From: Bacteroidales bacterium UBA1215 | Lineage (GTDB): Bacteria; Bacteroidota; Bacteroidia; Bacteroidales; WCHB1-69 | NCBI GenBank assembly: GCA_002309475.1 | Contig: DBXJ01000080.1 | Span: forward strand, 14,184 to 20,899 | Direction: 5' to 3' | Length of the DNA: 6,716 nt | Shown here: positions 1-5,406 of the stretch, one piece after another | Position numbering within the stretch: position 1 is the stretch's first letter | Layout: each line of letters begins with the position of its first letter | Translations under genes and position numbers: made by a program | Notes under the pieces: generated by a model | Seen by the model: only the letters and a program-made list of their open reading frames with translations | Told to the model about the DNA's origin: nothing | The model's database searches: none

Positions 1-299
1 TGATGGTTGAGCCGACAGAAAGCGAACCATTGTCAGAAATGGACAGACTTTGCGATGCTTTGATTGCTATTAGAAAAGAAATTGCAGAAATAGAAAGCGG
101 CAGTGCTGACAAAGACAACAATGTCATTATCAATGCACCGCACACCATGCAAGTAGTTTGTGCCGATGAATGGCAACTGCCGTATAGCCGTCAAAAAGCT
201 GCTTTCCCAATGCCTCACAATGACAAATACTGGCCGACAGTATCTAAAATTGATGATGCATACGGAGACCGCAATTTAGTATGCCGTTTAAGTGAATAA
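1..299 (+). CDS. gcvP: Glycine dehydrogenase (decarboxylating), P-protein of glycine cleavage system, C-terminal fragment
   Basis: This is the 3' end of a gene entering from the left; 98 complete codons are visible before the TAA at 297-299, and the reading frame is open to the window edge, so the ATG at base 3 is an internal methionine. The P-protein is a pyridoxal-phosphate enzyme that decarboxylates glycine and passes the aminomethyl group to the lipoyl H-protein. The visible tail matches the conserved GcvP C-terminus from memory of the family: an early MVEPTESE stretch, then NAPHTMQVV, the YSRQKAAFP segment, KYWPTVSKIDDAYGDRN and a final VCR. The PLP lysine and the rest of the catalytic domains lie outside the window. 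There is no terminator in the 33 nt before the aquaporin gene, so the two are probably on one transcript. The family call is very secure; full length cannot be judged. Confidence 0.95.
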   Translation, partial: MVEPTESEPLSEMDRLCDALIAIRKEIAEIESGSADKDNNVIINAPHTMQVVCADEWQLPYSRQKAAFPMPHNDKYWPTVSKIDDAYGDRNLVCRLSE

Positions 300-332
300 A
301 CATTATTAACAATAATCTAAAATTAAATCATT

Positions 333-1016
333 ATGAACATGAAAAAGTATTTAGCAGAAATGTTTGGAACCTGTGTATTGGTTCTTATGGGCTGCGGAAC
401 TGCAGTTAGTTTAAGTTGCGGTGTGGACACTGCATCGGTTGTCGGAACCTCTATGGCTTTCGGTCTTGCAGTAGTGGCAATGGCATATACCATTGGCGGC
501 ATCTCCGGTTGTCATATCAATCCTGCTATCACCTTCGGTGTATGGTTGTCAAAAAGAATGAGCGGTAAAGATGCTTTGATGTATATGCTTTTCCAAGTTA
601 TTGGTGCTATCATCGGCTCTGCCATTTTGTTCCTTTTAACCAGCAATGTGGAAAGTTTGAGCGGAACAGGTGCCAACCAATGCCAAGATGGTGTTAACAT
701 GGTAGGCGGCTTATTGGCAGAAATTTTCTTCACCATGGTATTTGTTTTGGTAGTATTAGGTTCTACCGATTCAGAAAAAGGTGCAGGAAATTTTGCAGGA
801 TTGGCTATCGGCTTATCATTGATATTAGTACACCTTGTATGCATCAGATACACAGGCACATCTGTAAACCCTGCCCGTTCTATCGGACCGGCTATATTTG
901 AAGGTGGTGCTGCTTTACAACAATTGTGGATATTCATTGTAGGACCACTTGTAGGCGCAGCATTGTCAGCAGGCATTTGGAAACTTATTGCTTGCCAATG
1001 TAAAAAAACAGAATAA
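333..1016 (+). CDS. aqpZ: Aquaporin Z-type water channel (MIP family)
   Basis: A complete 227-residue inner-membrane channel, close to the 231 residues of E. coli AqpZ. It has the two half-helix signatures of the family, HINPAITFG (NPA at 63-65) and TSVNPARS (NPA at 179-181), and about six hydrophobic membrane segments. The selectivity-filter residues can be placed by spacing against E. coli AqpZ (F43, H174, T183, R189): here F43, H167, T176 and R182, with the His-Arg and Thr-Arg distances identical. That pattern is the water-selective one; glycerol facilitators have a smaller residue in place of the His. The protein should passively conduct water across the inner membrane, buffering osmotic change. 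A second ATG two codons downstream (339) could be the real start; the difference is two residues. The gene follows gcvP by 33 nt without a visible promoter and ends 22 nt before a strong terminator, so it is probably the last gene of the gcvP transcript. Confidence 0.95.
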   Translation: MNMKKYLAEMFGTCVLVLMGCGTAVSLSCGVDTASVVGTSMAFGLAVVAMAYTIGGISGCHINPAITFGVWLSKRMSGKDALMYMLFQVIGAIIGSAILFLLTSNVESLSGTGANQCQDGVNMVGGLLAEIFFTMVFVLVVLGSTDSEKGAGNFAGLAIGLSLILVHLVCIRYTGTSVNPARSIGPAIFEGGAALQQLWIFIVGPLVGAALSAGIWKLIACQCKKTE

Positions 1017-1038
1017 GCTTTTTATTAGTTGTCATATA

Positions 1039-1066
1039 AAAAAGGCGTGCTTTAGCACGCCTTTTT
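1039..1066 (+). terminator. Intrinsic terminator after aqpZ
   Basis: A perfect 12-bp inverted repeat (1039-1050 pairing with 1055-1066) with a TTTA loop. The core GGCGTGC/GCACGCC is GC-rich and the stem ends in a T run. The left arm begins with an A run, so it could also stop transcription arriving from the opposite strand. It separates the gcvP-aqpZ unit from the exported-protein region. Confidence 0.93.
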
Positions 1067-1169
1067 GTGTTTTTCGACAATATTCACTCAATTTTAACCT
1101 ATTCTAAAATACTTATTGCTCAAACTTGCCATTTTTTTCATTGTAAATCTGCTCGTTATATGTTTATAG

Positions 1170-1210
1170 TTTGAATAATAAAATAAAATAAAATAAAATA
1201 AACAACTTTG
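1170..1210 (+). promoter_or_regulatory. Candidate Bacteroidota promoter with over-long repeat-containing spacer
   Basis: The -7-like box is CAACTTTG at 1203-1210, one mismatch from the TAnnTTTG consensus and sharing AACTTTGC with the box before the kamB-like gene (5395-5402). The nearest upstream TTTG (-33-like) is at 1170-1173, leaving a 29-nt gap where about 19-21 is usual. The excess is about two repeat units. Transcription would begin near 1215, leaving a short A-rich leader before the gene. Confidence 0.45.
1177..1202. repeat. AAATA pentanucleotide tandem repeat
   Basis: Four perfect copies of AAATA at 1181-1200, with four matching bases before and two after, give a 26-nt tract of period 5. 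It sits between a TTTG at 1170-1173 and a CAACTTTG box at 1203-1210, that is, where the promoter spacer of the following gene should be. Tracts of this kind can change copy number by slippage; whether this one does cannot be seen from one sequence. Confidence 0.9.
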
Positions 1211-1232
1211 CGTTTTGAAAATAAATAAAAAA

Positions 1233-1823
1233 ATGGTAAGTATGAAAAGAATAATTTTTGTGTTAGCGGTAGCATTTATGTTACCGACATTATTGTTCAG
1301 TCAGAACAAGAGTTTGTCGCATAGTGTCGGCATTTACATGGGTTATGCCAATCGTTCGGCAATGAATGGTATGAGTTTACAATGCCAGTATGCTTTAGGA
1401 GTATGCCCGCATTTAGATGTATTAGCATCGGTTGCTCTTGTAAATGTGTATGATAAAAATGATGATATACGTCTTCAAGTCATTGACGGACCAACTCCAA
1501 TTATGTCTTATTTGAGTTTTTTAGATTTCGGAGTAAGAACTTATGTTGATTTTTTAAAAATTTGTTCTTTTAAAGTATCCGGTCAAATAGGAATGAATAC
1601 CGATCATCAGTCTGTATTACACCCTAATATTGCCAATGGAATGTCTGCAGGTCCTATAGTTATGATTCGTTTTAATGTAGATGCCAAAGGGGAACTGACA
1701 TTCAGTGTATGTCCGAAGTTGGATTTGGGTATTTACTATGAGTATGCATATATTTTTGGCAACACTTCTGTTTTAAATCCGCACATTCACAGAGCAGGAA
1801 TGCTTTTGAATTTAAAATTGTAA
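1233..1823 (+). CDS. Exported hypothetical protein, probable small outer-membrane beta-barrel
   Basis: I do not recognise a named family. The protein begins with a clear signal peptide: a short KR-containing start, a hydrophobic core (IIFVLAVAFMLPTLL) and a Bacteroidota-type end FSQ, with cleavage likely just before the Q. The mature part of about 170 residues has no long hydrophobic helix but many alternating polar/apolar stretches (for example SFKVSGQIGM, GMLLNLKL at the very end), Gly-, Tyr- and Asn-containing turns and the repeated LDFGVRTYVDF and LDLGIYYEYAY motifs, all typical of small outer-membrane barrels. The frame is open from a TTG at 1215, but that lies at the expected transcription start, so I prefer ATG 1233, which follows an A-rich tract; ATG 1242 (MKRIIF) is almost as good and gives the tidiest signal peptide. 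No terminator follows. Barrel structure is inferred, not shown by a known domain. Confidence 0.8.
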   Translation: MVSMKRIIFVLAVAFMLPTLLFSQNKSLSHSVGIYMGYANRSAMNGMSLQCQYALGVCPHLDVLASVALVNVYDKNDDIRLQVIDGPTPIMSYLSFLDFGVRTYVDFLKICSFKVSGQIGMNTDHQSVLHPNIANGMSAGPIVMIRFNVDAKGELTFSVCPKLDLGIYYEYAYIFGNTSVLNPHIHRAGMLLNLKL

Positions 1824-1907
1824 ATACCCTTACCGGGAAAATATGAAAAAAATTGCATCGCGATAGAATTTGCTAAAAAGTCGGTGAAAATGATAAAAAA
1901 AATGTTA

Positions 1908-1915
1908 TATATTTG
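1908..1915 (+). promoter_or_regulatory. -7 promoter box (TATATTTG) before the metalloprotease-like lipoprotein gene
   Basis: An exact match to the Bacteroidota TAnnTTTG -7 element, 38 nt before the ATG at 1954, predicting a leader of roughly 30-35 nt. No good TTTG is seen at -33; the nearest candidate is a GTG at 1884-1886 with a 21-nt gap. Confidence 0.6.
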
Positions 1916-1953
1916 CAGCGTGAAATTTTTCTATCAATTTAAACTTTTAACCC

Positions 1954-3540
1954 ATGAACACTAAAATAATTCAACAAACGTTTACGCTGATATTATTTGG
2001 AAGCATCGTATTGTTCGGTTGCAAGAAAAATGAAGTGGCAACCGCTATCAGCGGAAAAATGCACAAATCTCTGGAAGCACCCCAATCGGATGATGAAATC
2101 ATTTTGGGTGATTCCATTAACGACCCCTATCGCATAGACAATATGCGTGCTGCTTATGATCTATTGATAAATGAGGGAGTTGCACCACTCATTCCATCAA
2201 TAGAACCTAATTATCGGTATGTAAAAATACTGCCTGATAATGAAGAAGGTTTGGATAATTTGGAAGCTGATACCAATCTCCTTTTGTTTGATTTTCCTTT
2301 GCATTATGAAATAATTGTCAATGGAGTATATTATCATGATCCGACAGTAACGGACTCTGCTCTTAACTGGTTCTATGCGGTTGTGCCTTGTAATTATGTT
2401 TTTCCGACAGGAAATACGGTAGAGGACATTTATGAAGTATTCATTCCGGAAGAAAACACAGATTTTTACAACCAATTGGAAACAAAATCCTATTTGCTGA
2501 CAGGCAATCTTACCGATGAAGGAGATTATAGTGAAATTTCTGCTGGGCAGCAACAAGGAAATACAAGATTTATTCCCTCTGCAACTATACAGGTATATGA
2601 TGATGTTGTGAGAGATTACATTCCTGTTCAGGGAGCAAAAGTTACAGCACGTTATTGTACCAAAACGGCATCCGGAATTACCGATGCATATGGATTTTGC
2701 ACAATAAACAAGTCTTTCAAGTATTCCGTTAACTATGCCATTAAATGGGAAAGAGCGTATTGGGATATTAGAAAAGGAGCATTGGGACAAGCATACTATA
2801 ATGGACCTAAAACGAAAAATTCATGGAACTTGGACATTGATACAGGAGGAATCTCATCTATAATAGCTATCGTTCATTGTGCTACTTATAAATTTTACTA
2901 TGGAAATTGTCTTGGCATACAAAGACCTATTTTAAACATAGGAAAAACAAAAATTTCATGTTACAATAAAAATCCCAAATTGTTTTCTGGATGTTGTTGG
3001 GGTACATGGAGTTTGTTAGGTGTCATACCAGATATTAATATTGCTTTGAAAGGACAATCTACTTGTAATATTTTTCGGGCGGCAATTCACGAATTAGCAC
3101 ACCAATCTCATTTGTTATACATGGGACAGTCTACTTATTCTCAGTTAGCAAAAGAAATATATGAAAGTTGGGCAGACGCTGTTGAATGGAGTTTGACCAA
3201 TCATTATTATAACAATGATTTGGGACATACTAATTTTCAACATCCAGGAAGTCAAACATGGCATCCCGGTACAATGTCTGGAGGTCATACAAAATGTTAT
3301 ACACCATTATTTATTGATTTAATGGATGACACCAATCAACGTAATGATTCTATTGTTTATCCTAACGATATGATATCGGGTTATACATTGCAGTACATAC
3401 AGAATAACATATTATCAACGACCTATGGTCTTACAAGTTTTAGAACAGCATTGAAAAACCATAAAATTAACGGAACAACAGATGCTCAAATAGATAGTTT
3501 GATGGCTATGTATTGGGGACAAATATATGTATGGAGATAA
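1954..3540 (+). CDS. Putative zinc metalloprotease lipoprotein with HExxHxxH motif
   Basis: A 528-residue exported protein with no gene name that I can support. Order of parts: a lipoprotein signal peptide with lipobox LFGC (lipid-bearing Cys23); an N-terminal region (about 55-175) that resembles N-terminal regions I recall in other Bacteroidota exported proteins (YRYVKILP, an acidic stretch, then LLLFDFPLHYEI and YYHDP); a carboxypeptidase-regulatory/Ig-like segment (about 205-265) with PVQGAKVTARY and GITDAYGFCTI; then a C-terminal domain with HELAHQSH (His379, Glu380, His383, His386). Downstream, ESWADAVEW offers Glu404, 21 residues after His383, at about the distance of the third zinc ligand in gluzincins. 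Nine cysteines lie between residues 146 and 448, unusual for such a protein. The expected role is hydrolysis of a peptide or protein in the periplasm or at the outer membrane. No clear surface-export signal of acidic residues follows Cys23. Substrate and protease activity are inferred only from the motif. A small lipoprotein gene starts 20 nt after its stop. Confidence 0.8.
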   Translation: MNTKIIQQTFTLILFGSIVLFGCKKNEVATAISGKMHKSLEAPQSDDEIILGDSINDPYRIDNMRAAYDLLINEGVAPLIPSIEPNYRYVKILPDNEEGLDNLEADTNLLLFDFPLHYEIIVNGVYYHDPTVTDSALNWFYAVVPCNYVFPTGNTVEDIYEVFIPEENTDFYNQLETKSYLLTGNLTDEGDYSEISAGQQQGNTRFIPSATIQVYDDVVRDYIPVQGAKVTARYCTKTASGITDAYGFCTINKSFKYSVNYAIKWERAYWDIRKGALGQAYYNGPKTKNSWNLDIDTGGISSIIAIVHCATYKFYYGNCLGIQRPILNIGKTKISCYNKNPKLFSGCCWGTWSLLGVIPDINIALKGQSTCNIFRAAIHELAHQSHLLYMGQSTYSQLAKEIYESWADAVEWSLTNHYYNNDLGHTNFQHPGSQTWHPGTMSGGHTKCYTPLFIDLMDDTNQRNDSIVYPNDMISGYTLQYIQNNILSTTYGLTSFRTALKNHKINGTTDAQIDSLMAMYWGQIYVWR

Positions 3541-3560
3541 ATTGAAAAGAAAAAATAAAG

Positions 3561-3977
3561 ATGAAAAGATTATTAATATTAAACATAATGATAATAATAT
3601 TGTTAGTTTCTTGTATTATTGAACCATCTTATAAACATGATGCTTTCTCTGTTACAAACGAAACTTCAAAAAATGTTACATATATTGATGATTATGAATA
3701 TCCTATTGAAATTATAATACCTTCCGGTGAGAAAAAACAGATTATTGATAGATGGGAACGAGAACCGACACCTCCAGAATGTATGGATTTTGGATGTTTT
3801 GTATTTGATGATACATTAACTTTACAATATCATCCGAGAGATACATTTTCCCGAAACATTTATAGAAATTATGAAATAGAAAAAATTTCAGAAAAAAAAT
3901 ATTATCACGAAGCTTATTATCATTATACGCTTACTGAGAAAGATTATCAAAACGCATTACAGCAAAACCAACGCTAA
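3561..3977 (+). CDS. Small hypothetical lipoprotein, paralogue of the gene at 4862-5287
   Basis: A 138-residue protein with a strongly hydrophobic signal segment and lipobox LVSC (Cys18). The mature part is about 120 residues, rich in Tyr, Ile and charged residues, and looks beta-rich. FSVTNETSKNVTYI followed by IIIPSGEKKQII suggests a small beta-sandwich like those seen in many uncharacterised Bacteroidota lipoproteins. FSVTNETS, IIIPSGEK and FVFDDTL line up in order with FSMENTTQ, ILLPRQEK and LVFDTYI of the 4862-5287 protein. The gene lies 20 nt after the metalloprotease-like gene with no promoter between, so it is almost certainly cotranscribed; the gap is A-rich, as expected before Bacteroidota starts. 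A terminator follows 20 nt after the stop. Function unknown; an accessory or inhibitory partner of the upstream protein is possible but unproven. Confidence 0.8.
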   Translation: MKRLLILNIMIIILLVSCIIEPSYKHDAFSVTNETSKNVTYIDDYEYPIEIIIPSGEKKQIIDRWEREPTPPECMDFGCFVFDDTLTLQYHPRDTFSRNIYRNYEIEKISEKKYYHEAYYHYTLTEKDYQNALQQNQR

Positions 3978-3997
3978 AAGGTAAAAAAGTGTTGCAT

Positions 3998-4036
3998 ACA
4001 TCCCCTAAAGGAAGCATCTTTTAGGGGATGTTTTTT
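3998..4036 (+). terminator. Intrinsic terminator ending the 1954-3977 operon
   Basis: A perfect 12-bp stem (3998-4009 with 4020-4031) containing CCCC/GGGG, a 10-nt loop and a run of six T (4031-4036). The left arm and loop start (3996-4014) are identical over 19 nt to 5303-5321, in the terminator after the paralogous lipoprotein. Confidence 0.92.
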
Positions 4037-4153
4037 GTGATATTCCCTACATGCGATACATCCGGCATATACTTGTATAATAAAATGATGATTTTCTTAT
4101 TGTTTTTGAAAACATTTTTTTAATAAATCATCCATTTATATAAACCTTTTTTG

Positions 4154-4161
4154 TATATTTG
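4154..4161 (+). promoter_or_regulatory. -7 promoter box (TATATTTG) before the 174-residue lipoprotein gene
   Basis: Exact TAnnTTTG match followed by CAA, 58 nt before the ATG at 4220, predicting a leader of about 50-55 nt. No TTTG is seen at the usual -33 distance, so the call rests on the -7 box and on its position after a terminator. Confidence 0.55.
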
Positions 4162-4191
4162 CAATTTAAAAAAGAAAAATCACTCATAATA

Positions 4192-4223
4192 ATGTCAAAA
4201 TGACAAAAGACAATAATATATGA
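4192..4223 (+). other. Two tiny overlapping leader reading frames linked by ATGA junctions
   Basis: ATG at 4192 opens a 3-codon frame (MSK) whose TGA (4201-4203) overlaps the next ATG (4200-4202). That opens a 7-codon frame (MTKDNNI) whose TGA (4221-4223) overlaps the ATG of the lipoprotein gene (4220-4222). The geometry is seen directly; translation of these frames is speculative and AT-rich sequence makes chance occurrence quite possible. Confidence 0.3.
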
Positions 4224-4744
4224 AAAAAATATTTATAGTAATAATCTCATTATTATGTGTTTCATGTAAATTGAATTCCAATCTTACTTCTAACAAACAT
4301 GTAATGGCACAACAAATGGATACTATTTATTTTTATACTCCTGAATTAAAAGTAAATAATCAGTCATTTCTTCATGATTTAGATTCAATTCTCTTACAAC
4401 ATTGTTCTAAATGTGATACTAATAAAGTTTATCTTATAGAGATTGACCAAAAGAGAATGTATGTATATCATTTAAATGTAACAGGAACCCTTTGGTGGGA
4501 ATTCGCAGAATATTCGAAAGGCTATTTTATGGTCAATAATAAATATTGTTTTGTGAAAGGGATATTACCTGAAAGTCCTAAACCTCTTTTCACACAGACA
4601 GATAATATCTCTCAATTTTTTTATGAAAAGCCTCATTATGATCCTAATGACTTTTGGATTTTTGCAGATGGCGATTGTTGTTCTTTATTATTAGAATATA
4701 GATATCAAAAACTATTTTTTTTAAAAAATTTATGGGAACAATGA
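4220..4744 (+). CDS. Hypothetical lipoprotein (174 residues)
   Basis: I recognise no family. The protein opens with MKK and a hydrophobic segment ending in lipobox CVSC, placing the lipid on Cys16. No acidic surface-export signal follows the Cys, so a periplasm-facing position is plausible. The mature part of about 158 residues carries C62-S-K-C65 (a CxxC pair), further cysteines at 110, 153 and 154, and several aromatic-rich stretches (LWWEFAEY, SQFFYEKPHY, FWIFADGD). CxxC here could bind metal or form a disulfide; there is no thioredoxin-like fold signature around it. The gene has its own candidate promoter, is preceded by a terminator, and has a small inverted repeat directly after its stop, so it may be a separate transcript or read on into the next lipoprotein gene. 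Its base composition is very AT-rich, like the other small lipoprotein genes here and unlike the flanking metabolic genes. Confidence 0.75.
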   Translation: MKKIFIVIISLLCVSCKLNSNLTSNKHVMAQQMDTIYFYTPELKVNNQSFLHDLDSILLQHCSKCDTNKVYLIEIDQKRMYVYHLNVTGTLWWEFAEYSKGYFMVNNKYCFVKGILPESPKPLFTQTDNISQFFYEKPHYDPNDFWIFADGDCCSLLLEYRYQKLFFLKNLWEQ

Positions 4745-4762
4745 TGAATTTATCTAAATTCA
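4745..4762. repeat. Small AT-rich inverted repeat directly after a stop codon
   Basis: TGAATTTA (4745-4752) and TAAATTCA (4755-4762) are perfect reverse complements separated by 2 nt, beginning at the base after the TGA of the 174-residue lipoprotein gene. There is no GC-rich core and no following T run, so it is not a good intrinsic terminator; it could be a weak 3'-end stem. Confidence 0.4.
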
Positions 4763-4788
4763 CCAAATAGTGTTTCATGTAAAAATGC

Positions 4789-4796
4789 TATATTTG
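4789..4796 (+). promoter_or_regulatory. -7 promoter box (TATATTTG) before the 141-residue lipoprotein gene
   Basis: Exact TAnnTTTG match, followed by CAA as at 4154-4161, 66 nt upstream of the ATG at 4862. Further TTTG copies at 4808-4811, 4819-4822 and 4825-4828 mean the exact start is uncertain: the TTTG at 4793-4796 might instead act as a -33 element for a start nearer the gene. Confidence 0.45.
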
Positions 4797-4861
4797 CAAA
4801 AAAACTTTTTGAATAAAATTTGCATTTGCAACTTGAATATAACTAATTAAAAACAAGCATT

Positions 4862-5287
4862 ATGAAAACAATACATTTTTTATTTATTACTCTTTTGTTT
4901 TTGAGTTCTTGTATTTATACTGAGTACTGTAGCACTTACAAGTTTTCAATGGAAAATACTACACAGGACACCATTACTATACAATTTGCCGAACCTTTGG
5001 ACTATGGAAATAATATTGAAAACCCAAATGAAGTGATACTGCTACCTAGGCAAGAAAAAATTGTTAGAACTTTTATTTTTGACAATTTGAGTCGCAACAC
5101 TATTGATTATAAAGAAGACGTATTTTATAATATATTCAGAGAATTGGTTTTTGATACTTATATAAACGGGGAAAAGCTGGACAAAGAATTATGGAAGTAT
5201 GAAAATTGGACATATTATGAAGAAAAATCCAAAGGGGAAGCAAAATACAAAATGATAATAACAGATAATATCTTGGATAATCAATAA
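4862..5287 (+). CDS. Small hypothetical lipoprotein, paralogue of the gene at 3561-3977
   Basis: A 141-residue protein with a hydrophobic signal segment and lipobox LSSC (Cys17). The mature part begins YKFSMENTTQDTITI, followed by VILLPRQEKIVR and LVFDTYI. These three blocks occur in the same order and at similar spacing in the 138-residue protein encoded at 3561-3977, and both proteins end in a Tyr/Lys/Glu-rich tail, so I take them to be diverged paralogues of one beta-rich lipoprotein family. Unlike its paralogue, this gene is not attached to a protease gene but has its own candidate promoter 66 nt upstream. A copy of the same terminator follows 17 nt after the stop. Function unknown. Confidence 0.8.
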   Translation: MKTIHFLFITLLFLSSCIYTEYCSTYKFSMENTTQDTITIQFAEPLDYGNNIENPNEVILLPRQEKIVRTFIFDNLSRNTIDYKEDVFYNIFRELVFDTYINGEKLDKELWKYENWTYYEEKSKGEAKYKMIITDNILDNQ

Positions 5288-5304
5288 GTATTTCTTAAAG
5301 TTAT

Positions 5305-5344
5305 ACATCCCCTAAAGGAAGATTCTTTCAGGTGGATGTTTTTT
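5305..5344 (+). terminator. Intrinsic terminator, decayed copy of the one at 3998-4036
   Basis: The outer stem 5305-5310 with 5334-5339 is perfect; pairing continues through CC/GG past a bulged T5333 and then an A-C mismatch, ending in six T (5339-5344). Left arm bases 5303-5321 are identical to 3996-4014 and the sequence GGATGTTTTTTGTG is shared on the right, while the middle of the right arm has changed. Confidence 0.82.
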
Positions 5345-5368
5345 GTGTGAAAGGATTTTTTTCAAAAA

Positions 5369-5402
5369 TTGGAAATCTGTTTTCTTTTTTTTAGTAACTT
5401 TG
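5369..5402 (+). promoter_or_regulatory. Promoter of the kamB-kamC-like operon
   Basis: The -7 box TAACTTTG (5395-5402) is an exact TAnnTTTG match. A TTG at 5369-5371 lies 23 nt upstream, slightly beyond the usual spacing. The box ends only 4 nt before the ATG at 5407, so transcription would start at or next to the start codon. Confidence 0.6.
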
Positions 5403-5406
5403 CAAA

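Noticed and set aside
512..976. Minus-strand open frame of 154 codons opposite aqpZ
   Set aside because: It lies wholly inside a securely identified gene on the other strand and its translation has no recognisable domain.
1215..1232. TTG at 1215 as start of the barrel-like gene
   Set aside because: It coincides with the expected transcription start and adds six Lys/Asn-rich residues before a better-placed ATG and signal peptide.
1824..1850. CCC/CGGG mini-hairpin as a terminator after the barrel-like gene
   Set aside because: The stem is about 3 bp and has no T run.
1857..1864. ATCGCGAT palindrome between genes
   Set aside because: A single 8-bp palindrome with no flanking symmetry is not enough for an operator claim.
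1862..1935. Inverted GATAGAA/TTCTATC pair flanking the 1908-1915 promoter box, suggestive of an invertible promoter
   Set aside because: Only 7 bp matching in AT-rich DNA, with no recombinase gene nearby; too short for a known invertase site.
2197..2790. Minus-strand open frame of 197 codons opposite the metalloprotease-like gene
   Set aside because: Low-complexity Ile/Cys/Phe-rich translation with no signal, domain or promoter; the + strand frame has a lipobox, motif and promoter.
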